Assembly: GCF_023078275.1 (NCBI RefSeq)
Contig: NC_062974.1
Coordinates: forward strand, 27,671,033 to 27,735,032
DNA from: Leguminivora glycinivorella
Taxonomy: Eukaryota > Arthropoda > Insecta > Lepidoptera > Tortricidae
Length of the DNA stretch: 64,000 bases
Reading direction: 5' to 3'
Shown here: one piece after another, positions 1 to 9,975 of the stretch
Numbering within the stretch: the stretch's first letter is position 1
Layout of the letters: every line of letters begins with the position of its first letter
The notes under the pieces: model-generated
Told to the model about the DNA's origin: nothing
Seen by the model: the letters and a program-made list of their open reading frames with translations, nothing else
The model's database searches: none
Made by a program: the position numbers and the translations under genes

Positions 1-438
1 TATTGCCGGTGACTGTACCAAAAGTTTCAAACCCACAACCTCAATAGTAAAATATCGGAAGTAATTACTCGCAACACGTGGTATTTGGAAGGTAACAAGA
101 CCCTTCGAAGGGTATTGCAGCTTGCAACTGAGGTTATTACAACGTTCACTTTTACGCAGTTAACTTATAGAAATATACAAAGAAAATTGGTTGTTGGTTA
201 AAAGAACCTACAGCGTACAGTTAGCTGCAAAAGTGCATGGCGAATTTATCAATGAGTCATAATTTCTCAATGCAATTTCGCAGCTCACTGTACCTTCTTT
301 CAATAACAAAAAAAAAATTGCTACAGTTCGTGTTAACATTAATTTGAAATGAAAATATTGACGAATGTGGTTCAATTCGTACAATATTTATATTTTACTT
401 TATCTTCATCAATATTATAATACTAATCGTTATACATA
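1..438. other. no recognised feature
   Basis: AT-rich sequence with no open frame of note and no repeat matched elsewhere in the window. It flanks the foldback element that starts at 439. Confidence 0.5.
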
Positions 439-1800
439 TGTATATGTCGCAGTAAGATAGATAAAGCCGTTATATAGTTATAACCCTAGGAATATAATTA
501 TACGTCGTAACATAGTTAAACGAAAGCGATTAATTGCTATCTTACTAGGAATATAACTATAATACTAAACTAGTTTAGTCATATAGTTATATGACTGGAT
601 CCAGTTTAGTGAAATGATTGTAGGCAGGAGTGCGGCGGTGCGGCGGAGGTATAGTTATAACCCTAGGGATATAATTATATGCCGTAACATAGCTAAACGA
701 AAGCGATTCCTTACCATCTTACTAGGAATATAATTATAATACGTTACTAGTTTAGTTATATAATTATATCACTGGATTAAACTTAGTCTAGGGATATAAT
801 TATAATATGTCTCTAGTTAAGTAATATAGTTATATACACCGTGTTTCACTTAACACTAAAAACCTGAAATCAGTTTGTTCAGAATCGAGAGTAGAATCGA
901 TTGAGCTATATCTTGATGGGGGTAATATTTTTTGTTTAATTTGTATTATTAGTTATTTTTTACGTGCCCATTCTATTGTATTCGTAATGCGACATTGTGT
1001 ATATCGCATTGCTAGAGGTTGCTTACCTTTTTCAGTATTTAGGGGTATTAATACTGGCTGGTTACTTGGACGATACTTTTTCCGTTATACGAGTTTGACG
1101 TTGTTTGTCAGTTTAATCTTAATGTTTATCATAAAGTCATAACAAATTGAACTCGTACCTAATTACAACCTTGTCATTTTTAATGTTGGGTTTAAATTTG
1201 CTTACCGCGATTAAATTACCGGGATTTCCCGGGAAATCAAGAACCGGGAAATACCGGGAGCATGCCCTAACTGTTACGTTTTAACTAATATAGCTTGGAT
1301 TCGTTTGTTTAGTAACCAAACCTTGTGTACTATGTTCGGATCGATACAAAATAAACTTTGTTCTAACGTCAGTGACGATGTTGTTATTCCAAATCGTCCC
1401 GCTATACGTATTATAAAACACTGATTTAAACTTTCACGATTTTTACACATATTTAAAATTGCAAACGGGACTTAATACATAGTAATACGCGATTAAGTCC
1501 CGTTTGAAATTTTAAATACCGTATTATAATTATATTCCTAGTAAGATGGTTCTGAATCGCTCCCTTATATCCCTAGGGTTATAACTATTCCTCCGCCGCA
1601 CCGCTGCACTCCTGTCTACAATCATTTCACTAAACTGAATCCAGTCATATAACTATATGACTAAACTAGTTTAGTATTATAGTTATATTCCTAGTAAGAT
1701 AGCAATTAATCGCTTTCGTTTAACTATGTTACGACGTATAATTATATTCCTAGGGTTATAACTATATAACGGCTTTATCTATCTTACTGCGACATATACA
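439..1800. mobile_element. foldback element with long inverted arms and subterminal repeat motifs
   Basis: The left arm (439-743) is the reverse complement of the right arm (1520-1800), apart from point changes and a gap of about 25-30 bases in the right arm near 1562. The ends read TGTATATGTCGCAGTAAGAT inward. The left arm is itself a tandem duplication with a period near 178 bases: the block from 472 recurs from 650. The motif CTAGGRATATAAYTATA occurs at 486, 545, 663, 722 and 788, and inverted at 1525, 1678 and 1737, with a partial at 1564. The central 0.75 kb has no coding frame. No clear target-site duplication was found. This looks like a non-autonomous DNA element; the superfamily is not known. 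Confidence 0.8.
1420..1517. repeat. Penelope-like terminal fragment with a 26-base hairpin
   Basis: The stretch from about 1420 resembles the sequence just outside the Penelope-like piece at 48015-48080 and the fragment at 60957-61080: CACTGATTTAAACTTTCACG, then a block ending in GCGATTAAG. Bases 1451-1476 and 1492-1517 form a 26-base inverted repeat with one mismatch and a 15-base loop. It sits inside the foldback element at 439-1800. Confidence 0.5.
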
Positions 1801-2501
1801 CGGCTTTTCACTAAAGTATTTATTAATTTGGGGTTTTAAATTAGTGCAGCTTATAATCCAAATCGAACTTAAAATTGTATAAATCCCAAAACATATCAAA
1901 AACCGATAAACATATTATCATAAAAGTGCAAGTTTAAAGATCACTTTCATACTAAACATATCAAAACAAATAGACACAAAGGTCAATCACTGCCGGCGGC
2001 CTTGACCGCAAAACGGAACGCTCACCATTTCCCAACGGAATCTAACCAAACGATTCATTTCATAAGATCGCTGTCGCAACGCGCGCTCTGAAAACGCTTA
2101 GTAGTTTTAACCGAGTCGCGTAGCGCGCACGCAATGTGAAACGGAACGCGGCTGAAAAAAAAAACAATTCAAATTTCGAAGCGCCTCATCAATCGGCTGT
2201 TCCGAATTTGAAATATTTGAATCGTTGAAATATTTGAATCGCCTCGAAAAAACAATTGACGATCGATAAGAAGCAATGCGATAAGTTTTTTTTTTAATAA
2301 TTATTGCGTGGATGCCAGCATTTTAAGCCAAATAAAAATAATAATAAAAAATAAAGAGAAGCATTGAATATCAAGGAAAACAAAATGTGAATGAATGATC
2401 TAACACTATCACAATTAAATAAAACAATAACAAAGAAATGTGAAAAAGAAATCAAAGATTAACAATTTGTTTACCCCTGGGATGCAATGTGAAACCAAAA
2501 G
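1801..2501 (+). promoter_or_regulatory. possible promoter and 5' leader of the 79-residue ORF
   Basis: Bases 1990-2160 are richer in GC and CpG than the surroundings, and 2160-2500 is A-rich with several short upstream ATG frames, as in an insect first exon. No repeat family of the window was recognised here. TATA box, start site and splice sites cannot be assigned from sequence alone. Confidence 0.3.
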
Positions 2502-2741
2502 ATGAGTCTCTCAACAGTCTCCAGTCTCTTCACCAGCGGCGTGTCAGCCTGGCCGCCCCCCGGGCCCCTCCCTTCTTCCTTCCAGTTCCACCATCAGGGC
2601 TCCAACTTCGCCATATTCCTGATATTCTTCGCGCTGTGTATGATGGAGGTAGTGGTTCTTAGGATCATAACGGAGGAGCAAGCGAGGAGTGAACGCACTA
2701 GGAGCGTCACTTCCATGTGGTTTGATATGGATGAGGAGTGA
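2502..2741 (+). CDS. possible small single-pass membrane protein, unidentified
   Basis: This 79-codon frame starts at ATG 2502 and ends at TGA. Residues 1-35 are Ser/Pro-rich. Residues 36-56 form a hydrophobic segment (FAIFLIFFALCMMEVVVLRI), followed by a charged tail (EEQARSERTR) and an acidic end. A short N-terminal part, one membrane span and a basic then acidic tail would fit a small type II or tail-anchored protein. Supporting it as real: the frame is GC-rich inside AT-rich DNA, has a leader-like region upstream and is not in a recognised repeat. Against it: it is short, I do not recognise the family, and a donor-like GTAGTG at 2649 could make it a first coding exon instead. No link to the exons at 23-46 kb can be shown; their phase does not fit this donor. 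Confidence 0.4.
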   Translation: MSLSTVSSLFTSGVSAWPPPGPLPSSFQFHHQGSNFAIFLIFFALCMMEVVVLRIITEEQARSERTRSVTSMWFDMDEE

Positions 2742-3264
2742 GGAGTGATGTGATGTAAAGGTGATTAGGGGTGAAGATGATGTGAAGTGATCTGTGATTG
2801 TGATTAGTCTAGTGTGTGATTCTAGCTTATAATGACTTTAGATTTATTTTTTGGAAGAGTTTGATTGATTCGTTTTTTTTTTTGTATGTACTGATGTTAT
2901 TTTGCTCAATCTTTCCTTTTAAGTCTATGAGTCGTTTTATAATTTGAAATCTTTTTTGATTAATCTCATAATTAAGTCCGTTTGAAAGCATTTTAAGTAC
3001 GTGTTTTAAACTAGACTTTCTGCATGTGCATCCATGTATCTAATAAATATTTTTAAAGCGAGGTACATAACTGTCTGAGTTTAAAACAATAATGCCTACA
3101 TTAACAGTATATCTTTAAAGTAAGCTTACTGTAACAATGTTCTGAAAAAAAAACTCTATTAAACAGACAGTGATAAAATACTAATTTATAGTTTTATTTC
3201 ACCACATCATATCACATACACGTAACGCCATTAGTTATGTCTAATAACCAAATCTCAAATGCGT
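2742..3264. other. AT-rich spacer downstream of the small ORF
   Basis: No gene or repeat was recognised. It holds GT-rich sequence to 2830 and AATAAA-like hexamers near 3040 that could serve as a 3' end for the ORF at 2502. Confidence 0.3.
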
Positions 3265-3280
3265 AAATATACTTATACTT

Positions 3281-3517
3281 CGTTTCTTTTAAGATTAGAA
3301 TTATCTGTCAAACGGGTAAACAAAGAAGCAGTGGTCGTAGACCTTCCTTCTTCGATTTCGGCCGATACCACTGATTTCTTGGAACTTATGTACATATTAT
3401 TATAAGTTATAAGTTCCAAGAAATCAGTGGTATCGGCCGAAATCGAAGAAGGAAGGTCTACGACCACTGCTTCTTTGTTTACCCATTTGACAGATAATTC
3501 TAATCTTAAAAGAAACG
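3281..3517. repeat. 109-base near-perfect palindrome
   Basis: Bases 3281-3389 and 3409-3517 are reverse complements with one mismatch (the base in CAAACGGG versus CAAATGGG) around a 19-base spacer. Weaker pairing continues for about 15 bases outside each arm. The frame at 3273-3587 on the - strand is only a product of the palindrome. A transcript would fold into a long hairpin. Confidence 0.85.
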
Positions 3518-3559
3518 TAGTATAAATACTACCTTCTGCCCAGGCCTTCTGCCTTCTGT

Positions 3560-3600
3560 TCAGGCGGGCCGTATACCTGTTTGCCACCGACGTGGTATAA
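3560..3600 (-). repeat. fragment of repeat family C
   Basis: The end of the family seen in full at 4744-5135, recognised by GTTTGCCACCGACGTGGTAT and GGCGGGCCGTAT. It is followed by a poly-A run. Confidence 0.6.
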
Positions 3601-3617
3601 AAAAAAAAAAAAAAAAC

Positions 3618-3848
3618 TACCTTCTGCCCGAGGCTTCATTTGCGTTAAATTCGAAAACTGCGAAATTCTCCATACAAACTTCCACCCCCCCTTTAAGGGG
3701 GTTAGCAAGAGAGAAAAAGTAGGTAGCCTATATCACTATCCATCTCTTCAACTATCTCCACTGAAAAATTACGTCAATTCGTCTCTCCGTTTTGCCGTGA
3801 AGGACGCACAAACAAACAAACTCACATACTTTTCCATATTAGTATGGA
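3618..3848 (-). mobile_element. Lep1-like Helitron copy, diverged
   Basis: On the - strand it begins TCCATACTAATATGG and contains the family block that specifies CACGGCAAAACGG-like sequence and a terminal GAAGCC...GGGC region, ending in a degraded CTAG (here GTAG). It carries the longer internal variant with a CCCCCC(T)TTAAGGGGG stretch. Helitrons lack inverted ends and insert between A and T, as seen here. Non-autonomous. Confidence 0.75.
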
Positions 3849-3851
3849 TTA

Positions 3852-4095
3852 AAATGTAACCAAAATAGTGCAATAGTTTTTCTATAAGTGACAAATTTGA
3901 AACCCTAATTTAAACATGGCCAAGGTCGTTGAGTCCGTTAGTCGCCTTAACTGCAGGTTACCAGCATGTCGAGATTGTCAAGTCGAGTTCGAGCAAAGTT
4001 CACGGTCGCGTGTCGTGTCCTTGAAAACTCGTAGTTACGCAACTTTCACTGCGTTGGTAACTGGTTGTAAAGACCATGGTTTGTTCGCAGCCTGG
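3852..4095. other. unassigned stretch left of a MITE
   Basis: A 76-codon frame opens at 3916 but runs into the MITE at 4096, so it is not a convincing gene. The last bases (about 4080-4095), together with 4230-4320, match 62770-62880, so this is part of a repeat copied elsewhere in the window. Confidence 0.4.
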
Positions 4096-4229
4096 GGCCC
4101 GTTTCTCGAAAGGTACAAGCCTTGTATTACAAGTGTGTTTCCATGACAAGTTGACAACCCATACGATTTGACAGTTCGCGCACTTGTAATAGTTGTAATA
4201 CAAGGCTTGTACCTTTCGAGAAACGGGCC
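4096..4229. mobile_element. MITE, GGCCCGTTTCTCG family, with CCTGG target duplication
   Basis: A 134-base element with long inverted ends starting GGCCCGTTTCTCGAAAGG. It is flanked on both sides by CCTGG (4091-4095 and 4230-4234). The related site without the element is present at 62785-62789, which confirms the borders. A second copy is at 57216-57332. Non-coding. Confidence 0.85.
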
Positions 4230-4487
4230 CCTGGAAGTGGCCAAAATCATATTTTCCTCAAATATTTTGCGTTTTTTATTTTTTTTGGGCAACAAATGAC
4301 ATGCTTCTTTATTTTAAAATCTCAAGTCAATATATGTGAGTGTGCACGGGAAAACGTCCCATTTTGTCGATTGCTATAAAGCCGCTTTGTCAGTTTATTC
4401 ATATAAAGATAAAAGTACATCTCGCCAAAGTGTGACGTTTTACTAAACACACTCACATATAGACATTTTGTAAAAAATAAATTTGTA

Positions 4488-4640
4488 ACGCCGTGGCTTG
4501 CGTGGGCGACGGTCGCGCGATGGTCGCGCGACGGCGATGCGACGCATACAAAATCAAACCTTATCGATATGGAAGTATGAGACGCGACGGCGACGGTCGC
4601 GCGCCGGCCGCGCGACCGTCGCCCACGCAAGACACGGCGT
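4488..4640. mobile_element. GC-rich MITE, ACGCCGTGGCTTGCG family, copy 1
   Basis: Inverted ends ACGCCGTGGCTTGCGTGG enclose a CpG-dense interior with runs of GGTCGCGCGA. It is flanked by TA-containing bases. Copy 2 is at 7032-7161. Its base composition differs sharply from the surrounding AT-rich DNA. The local short frames on both strands come from the GC-rich palindrome. Confidence 0.8.
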
Positions 4641-4743
4641 TAGGCAGTGTACTTATGATAGTATTTTAATAGGTGGCGCTAAAAAATCAAGGTAGTTGAA
4701 GTGCTGGAAAGTGACATACTTATATTTTTAAGTTTTTTTTTTT

Positions 4744-5135
4744 ATACTACGTCGGTGGCAAACAAGCATACGGTCCGCCTGATGGAAAGCGGTCACCGTA
4801 ACCTATGAACGCATGCAACGCAAACAGTGTCACATGCGCGTTGCCAACCCATTAGAAACTTGTACATTCCCCTTTGCTGTGTTAAGTACACAGCAAAAAG
4901 GAGTGTACAAATTCCAAGGAGGGTTCGGGTTGCCGACGACTCTAAAGGACAATATACGGAACAAGTTAGTTCCGTAAGTCCTCCCGGCATCAGCACCGCA
5001 CCCTCGTTGAGCTCTGGCAGCCTTACTCACCGGCAGGAACACAACACTATGAGTAGGGTCTAGTGCTATTTGGCTGCGGTCTTCTGTAAGGCGGAGGTAC
5101 TACCCCAGTTGGGCTCTGCTCTAGATTCGGACGAG
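4744..5135 (+). repeat. interspersed repeat family C, copy 1
   Basis: Marked by ACGTCGGTGGCAAACAAGCA near the start and CGTTGAGCTCTGGCAGCC later. It includes a 20-base hairpin around 4859-4915 (TGTACA..CCTTTGCTGTGT / ACACAGCAAA..TGTACA). Other copies: 11623-12010 (+), 22558-22880 (-), and a fragment at 3560. Class not known. Confidence 0.75.
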
Positions 5136-5160
5136 ACGGTATCCGCTGTGCTGTGCCCTA

Positions 5161-5517
5161 CCACACAAAGCGGAATATCATTCGCTATGCCCTACCTCCT
5201 ACAATTCGCAAATGTACTCGGAAAAGTACTCGGAAATGTAGTTTAAAGAAGAACCTGGTCGAATCGCAAGCTCAAAAATTCGCGTTTCCCCGGACTTAAA
5301 ACTAAGCTTTGTAGATCGATTTGCCATCCCCGAAAACCCCCACAAAAATCAGCGAAAAGAATTAAATGAATTCGAGCCGAACTAGTGAATGAAGGAGATA
5401 AGATACGTCAAGTGAAGTACATCATTTCAATCTTCGTTTTTCATTCACGAACTGTGTTGAAAGTGTAACATTTCAAGGCCACGTCCTTGAGCCGTTGCAT
5501 ATCAATGACGATGCTGA
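5161..5517. other. unassigned; partial match to the repeat at 45760-45850
   Basis: Bases 5265-5350 resemble the tail of the repeat at 45441-45917 (AAAATTCGCGTTT, then CCCCGAAAACCCCCACA and ATTTCAGCGAAA-like sequence). The rest has no recognised feature. Confidence 0.4.
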
Positions 5518-6058
5518 TGTGATTGAGACGATACGGTAGGGGTCATTCTCCATACAAACGCTCTTGACTATTTCCTCCTTGTTTTTGAAGATAGAGCAAT
5601 GATTTTTTATACACAGATTGTTATTTATTACTTATTATTTTTATCTGTGTCGGACCGTTTTGATCTTTTTGATATTCTGCTTTTTAAAAACTCTAGAGCC
5701 AATCAAAAATTTCCAAAAACGGCCTTTTTCATTGTGGCGAAAAAAAAGGTGTGATGCTTAAGATTGGCAACAATTAACCAAAAAAGCTAAACGGTCCGAC
5801 ATAGATTATTTTTCATTGTTATTCAGATTCTCAAATTTCGTTCCGATTGATTAAGTTTTGAAGGAGGAAAGAGTCGAGAGCGGAACCTCAATTAAAATAT
5901 TTTTTTGAATAATTTCTTTTGACTGAGTTGTTCTTAATGGACAATTTTTTTTCGGTAAATCTAGTTAATAACACTTGTATATTTAACTAAAATTCCCACA
6001 TTGAAAGGGGGGCTCCTTTCCATTTTAGCATTTTCGCTACCGTATCCTCTTAACTTTT
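5518..6058. mobile_element. foldback or MITE-like element
   Basis: The ends are inverted: GAGACGATACGGTAG at 5523 pairs with CTACCGTATCCTCTTAAC at about 6038. Inside, CTCTTGACTATTTCCTCC (5563) pairs with GGAGGAAAGAGTCGAGAG (5862), and TCGGACCGTTTTGATC (5648) pairs with a block near 5790. A related fragment lies at 46866-46922. No coding frame. Confidence 0.6.
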
Positions 6059-6342
6059 CTGATGACCGTGATGAGTGATGCTGATAACTTTGTATGATCG
6101 GAGCAATGCTATTCAGTGTTTCTTTTTTATTACCTAAAGATTTATTTGTCTTTCTTCATTTGAAACAAGATGTTTATTATTTTAAGCGAGTTAATTGCTC
6201 AAAGCCTGAATATACTTGACTTTAATTAAATTTTCAGACAAACACGAGAAATAGGATATTTTTGAATGTTTGTCTCATTTTCTGTAAGAGAAATGTACGG
6301 ATTGCAGGGTTGAGGGTTCATGGAAATTTATATCTCGTTTTT

Positions 6343-6898
6343 AGGGTTCCGTAGTCAACTAGGAACCCTTATAGTTTCGCCATGTCTGTCTGTCCGTCCG
6401 TCCGTCCGTCCGTCCGTCCGCGGATAATCTCAGTAACCGTTAGCACTAGAAAGCTGAAATTTGGTACCAATATGTATATTAATCACGCCAACAAAGTGCA
6501 AAAATAAAAAATGGAAAAAATGTTTTATTAGGGTACCCCCCCCCCCTACATGTAAAGTGGGGGCTGATATTTTTTTTTATTCCAACCCCAACGTGTGATA
6601 TATTGTTGGATAGGTATTTAAAAATGAATAAGGGTTTACTAAGATCGTTTTTTTATGATATTAATATTTTCGGAAATAATCGCTCCTAAAGGAAAAAAAA
6701 GTGCGTCCCCCCCCCCCCTCTAACTTTTGAACCATATGTTTAAAAAATATGAAAAAAATCACAAAACTAGAACTTTATAAGAACTTTCTAGGAAAATTGT
6801 TTTGAACTTGATAGGTTCAGTAGTTTTTGAGAAAAATACGGAAAACTACGGAACCCTACACTGAGCGTGGCCCGACACGCTCTTGGCCGGTTTTTTTT
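6343..6898 (+). repeat. GGTTCCGTA...TTGGCCGGTTTTT repeat (family A), copy 1
   Basis: Starts AGGGTTCCGTAG with a short internal inverted copy (GGAACCCTTATAG), then a TCTG/TCCG microsatellite at 6383-6420, and ends CTTGGCCGG plus a T run. Just before the end is a hairpin (stem 6863-6869 / 6876-6882). The family is common in moths in my recollection; class is uncertain. Other copies: 10510-15150 (with insertions) and 50273-50735. Confidence 0.75.
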
Positions 6899-7031
6899 CC
6901 TGAAATAAAAAATTAATGATGCATTATTTAACTGATCATTCTTGACATCTCAAGGGTTTTATAATACTACTACCTACTTAAAATTAAACCCTGATAATAA
7001 TTTTATAATTCGATATGACAATCTTACCCTT

Positions 7032-7161
7032 ACGCCGTGTCTTGCGTGGGCGACGTCGCCGTCGCGTCTCATACTTCCATATCGATAAGGTTTGATTTCG
7101 TATGCGTCGCAACGCCGTCGCGCGACCATCGCGCGACCGTCGCCCACGCAAGCCACGGCGT
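7032..7161. mobile_element. GC-rich MITE, ACGCCGTGGCTTGCG family, copy 2
   Basis: Inverted relative to the copy at 4488-4640, with the same ends (ACGCCGTG / CACGGCGT) and the same GTCGCGCGACC interior. It is about 20 bases shorter. The nearby - strand frame of about 100 codons runs through it and is not a gene. Confidence 0.8.
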
Positions 7162-7164
7162 TAT

Positions 7165-7662
7165 AAATGTTTGTATCAAAATATTCAAAATATGAGTTGT
7201 CCAGTCGGTTTGTTCCATTTATATCGGTGCAATGGCTTGGATTGACTTTGACTATATATTTTACAATTGACAACATTTCATATTTTTAAATACTACTTAC
7301 TGTTTATTGTTTGGTTTGAAATAACTCAAACACACGTGTTTTTTTATTTTTCCAAAAAAACTGCTATTTTAATGCGAAAATCCATTTTAGTACTACTTCG
7401 AGCAGAAAGGGCGTAAGTAACAAACGTCAAGAATCAACTAAATGACGTCACATGTGTTGTTTCATACACTTAAGATAATTTATCTAATATGCCGTGCAAG
7501 CAAGTATTTATAATAGCCCGATCAGAACTTGATTATATACATTGTATGTAAATTAAACGTTTCCTCGTGTCAACAAGAATATTAATCACTTGACCTTCAC
7601 CCTGGGTTACATGTTACATACGTGGAAGACTGATTTATGTGATAAACAATAAAATAACTATA
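7165..7662. other. no recognised feature
   Basis: AT-rich spacer with no coding frame and no match to the repeat families of the window. Confidence 0.4.
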
Positions 7663-7914
7663 ATAAATAAATCAATATTATAGGACAATTTTACACAGAC
7701 TGACTGAGTCCCACGGTTAGCTCATAAAGGCTTGAGTTGTGGGTACTCAGGCAACGATATATATTTGATACACAAATATATACATAGAAAACATCCATGA
7801 CTCAGATACAAATATCTGTGCTCATCACACAGATATATGCCCTTACCAGGATTCGAACCCAGGACCGCGGCTTAGCAGGCAGGGTCACTAACCGACTACG
7901 CCGGACCGGTCGTC
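7663..7914 (-). mobile_element. tRNA-derived SINE, copy 1
   Basis: On the - strand it starts GACGACCGGTCCGGCGTAGT, with a pol III A-box-like GTAGTCGGTTAGTG and a B box GGTTCGAATCC (7850-7860). A tRNA-unrelated body ends in a TTTATTTA-rich tail (7663-7680 on the + strand). It is a retrotransposed pol III transcript, not a tRNA gene, because no cloverleaf is complete. Other copies: 18901-19105 (+), 25448-25697 (+), 51199-51410 (-), 54826-55067 (-). Confidence 0.85.
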
Positions 7915-8952
7915 CCAACTACTCATAAATGGATAGGTACTTATTTGCAAAATTTGTTGTGATATGACAACTTGCTCACAACTACAAATTATTAATTTCG
8001 GGCATGTGACGTCTTCCAATCCAAATGTTAATCAGGCATTTAGGATTACTAGGACTGGGAGGATTACTAGGCCTTTAGGATTACTAGTTAATTAGGATTG
8101 GGAGTTTTAAAAATATTTTTTCTAGTCCCAAACTGTTATTTTACACCGGTCAAATCTTACATGAAAATCGGCTAAAAAAACAAAGTGTGATGTAAAGCTA
8201 GATTTTTGGTATGTTATTTGGAGTCCTTGGGGGAATGTAAGACTATATTTTGCAAGCAAACAAAAAGTGTGCTAACTTCGTAATTTAAAAAAAAAAGTAA
8301 AAAAATCGGACTTTTTTTGGTTTTTATTTTTTTATTAAAAAACTATGCGTTTTTGGTCAAAAGTTGCTTTGTAGAGTTGAAAGCGCATTAAATTTCAAAC
8401 AGTTTGACATCTTTTTTATCATTGTTCGTCAAATAGTTTTCGAGATATGAAGCGTCAAAAAAGGTTAATTTTTGACGCATTTATAAAATGTAGCGTTTTG
8501 CCAATATTTTTAGACAAATATCTGCAAAATACTTCAGGATATGATATATATTGCAATATAACATTATATAAAATTTATTTTGCTTTAGTTTTAGTGCAAA
8601 TAAAGGTCAGTAAGACGAATAGTTACTTTGGTAAACAAAAAAATCTATAAATAGAGAAGCCAAGAGTCTGGTAGATTGGTTAAGGTAAAATAATTTACGC
8701 TAAAAGTTTTAGGTTGAAAGTGCTATCTATTCGATCTTACTTTCTTTGATATCCATTTATCTGAAAAAATTGCCTAAGCTAACTTTGCATCGATTTGACT
8801 ATTACTAATGAAGAAATAAAATACAGTAAAATTTTGAAGTTTAGTAAATTAGAAAAATAAAACAGAATTAGTTACATTTTCCTGGTTCTGCATCTTGATG
8901 GCACAACTCCTGTAGTGATAGAAAGTCCACTTGAGTTGTATTTGACCACCAA

Positions 8953-9484
8953 TTGCTGTGGAATAAACTACGGGAACGGAAAGCGCCCACGCCAAATATT
9001 AAGATACTGGAGAAGTGGTATTCCCAGCAGAAGAACGTAGTAAGATGGAAGTCAACTCTGTCCACAGCCAGCGGGCTAAACTGTGGCGTGAGACAAGGAG
9101 GCAGTATGTCTCCGGCTCTCTTCAGCGTGTACATGGATGGGCTGTCGCAAGCTTTGACCAGTACCGAGGTTGGCTGCTCCATCAATGGGCAAATGATAAA
9201 TCACATCGCATATGCAGACGATATGGTCCTACTAGCACCATTTGTGGGAGCTATGCGTAAGTTACTCGCAGAATGCGAGAGATACGCCAGCCAGCATAAC
9301 ATGAGATACAATCCGGACAAGTCTGAATTTATGCTCATGGAGGCAGCACATATGCCCACACAGGTACCACCTCTTTTGCTTGATGGAGTTCAATTGCGGA
9401 GAGTACACGAAGTCAAATACCTACCTTGGCCACATCTTGTTTTCCAGTTTAAAAGACCTGGAGGACATAGAAAGGCAGAGGCGA
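8953..9484 (+). pseudogene. non-LTR retrotransposon reverse transcriptase fragment
   Basis: The frame encodes palm-domain motifs of a LINE reverse transcriptase: GVRQGGSMSPALF at about residues 49-61 and the catalytic YADDM at about 91-95, followed by the thumb segment MRYNPDKSEFMLM. At about 9418 the frame shifts by one: the continuation YLGHILFSSLKDLEDIERQR is read in the frame opened at 9380. The endonuclease, the N-terminal part and the C-terminus are absent, so it is a dead internal fragment. The clade is not certain; motifs suit an RTE- or CR1-like group. Both flanks are the interior of the element at 8143-15288. Confidence 0.85.
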
Positions 9485-9544
9485 GCCACTCGTAAATATT
9501 TTTTTCCGCCAAGCGGCGATCCTGAGGTCTTTCTGACCGTAAAC

Positions 9545-9975
9545 CATAGAGGAATAAGTAAGGGAAGAGTTGTAACTCCATACATCAGTAAATGCGAGTT
9601 ATTTGTAGTGACATCTATCGTCATTCACTCGTTAATCACGCGCCAACTAGCGTAAATTATCAGTACTGCTACTCGACACTAGGTGCCGACAGTGTTACGT
9701 TTGCCAAAAATGTAATATTAAAACAGTTTACACCTTATATTATAAGCTGAAGTAATTGAAAGCAAAGTACTGATTAATACTATTGTAATATTAGCTAAAA
9801 ATTGTTGAGCAATAGACTTTTTGTTCGTCGTGACGTCTATTGACAAGTAGCAGTACTGATAATTTACGCTAGTTGCCGCGTGATTGACGAGTGAATGACG
9901 ATAGATGTCACTACAAATAACTCGCATTTACTGATGTATGGAGTTACAACTCTTCCCTTACTTATTTCCTCTATG
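9545..9975. mobile_element. hAT-type MITE with 8-base target duplication
   Basis: Inverted arms 9545-9672 and 9848-9975 (128 bases each, few mismatches) begin CATAGAGGAATAAG. Directly outside both ends is CCGTAAAC (9537-9544 and 9976-9983), an 8-base duplication as made by hAT transposases. The 175-base centre is non-coding. Confidence 0.85.

Noticed and set aside
2502..2648. Treating the 2502 frame as the first exon of the 23-46 kb gene
   Set aside because: Splicing at the GTAGTG donor would leave phase 0, which fits neither frame of exon A. The distance and lack of intermediate exons also give no support.
7841..7914. Possible tRNA genes at the B-box sites
   Set aside because: They belong to SINE copies with a shared non-tRNA body and tail, and no complete cloverleaf is present.
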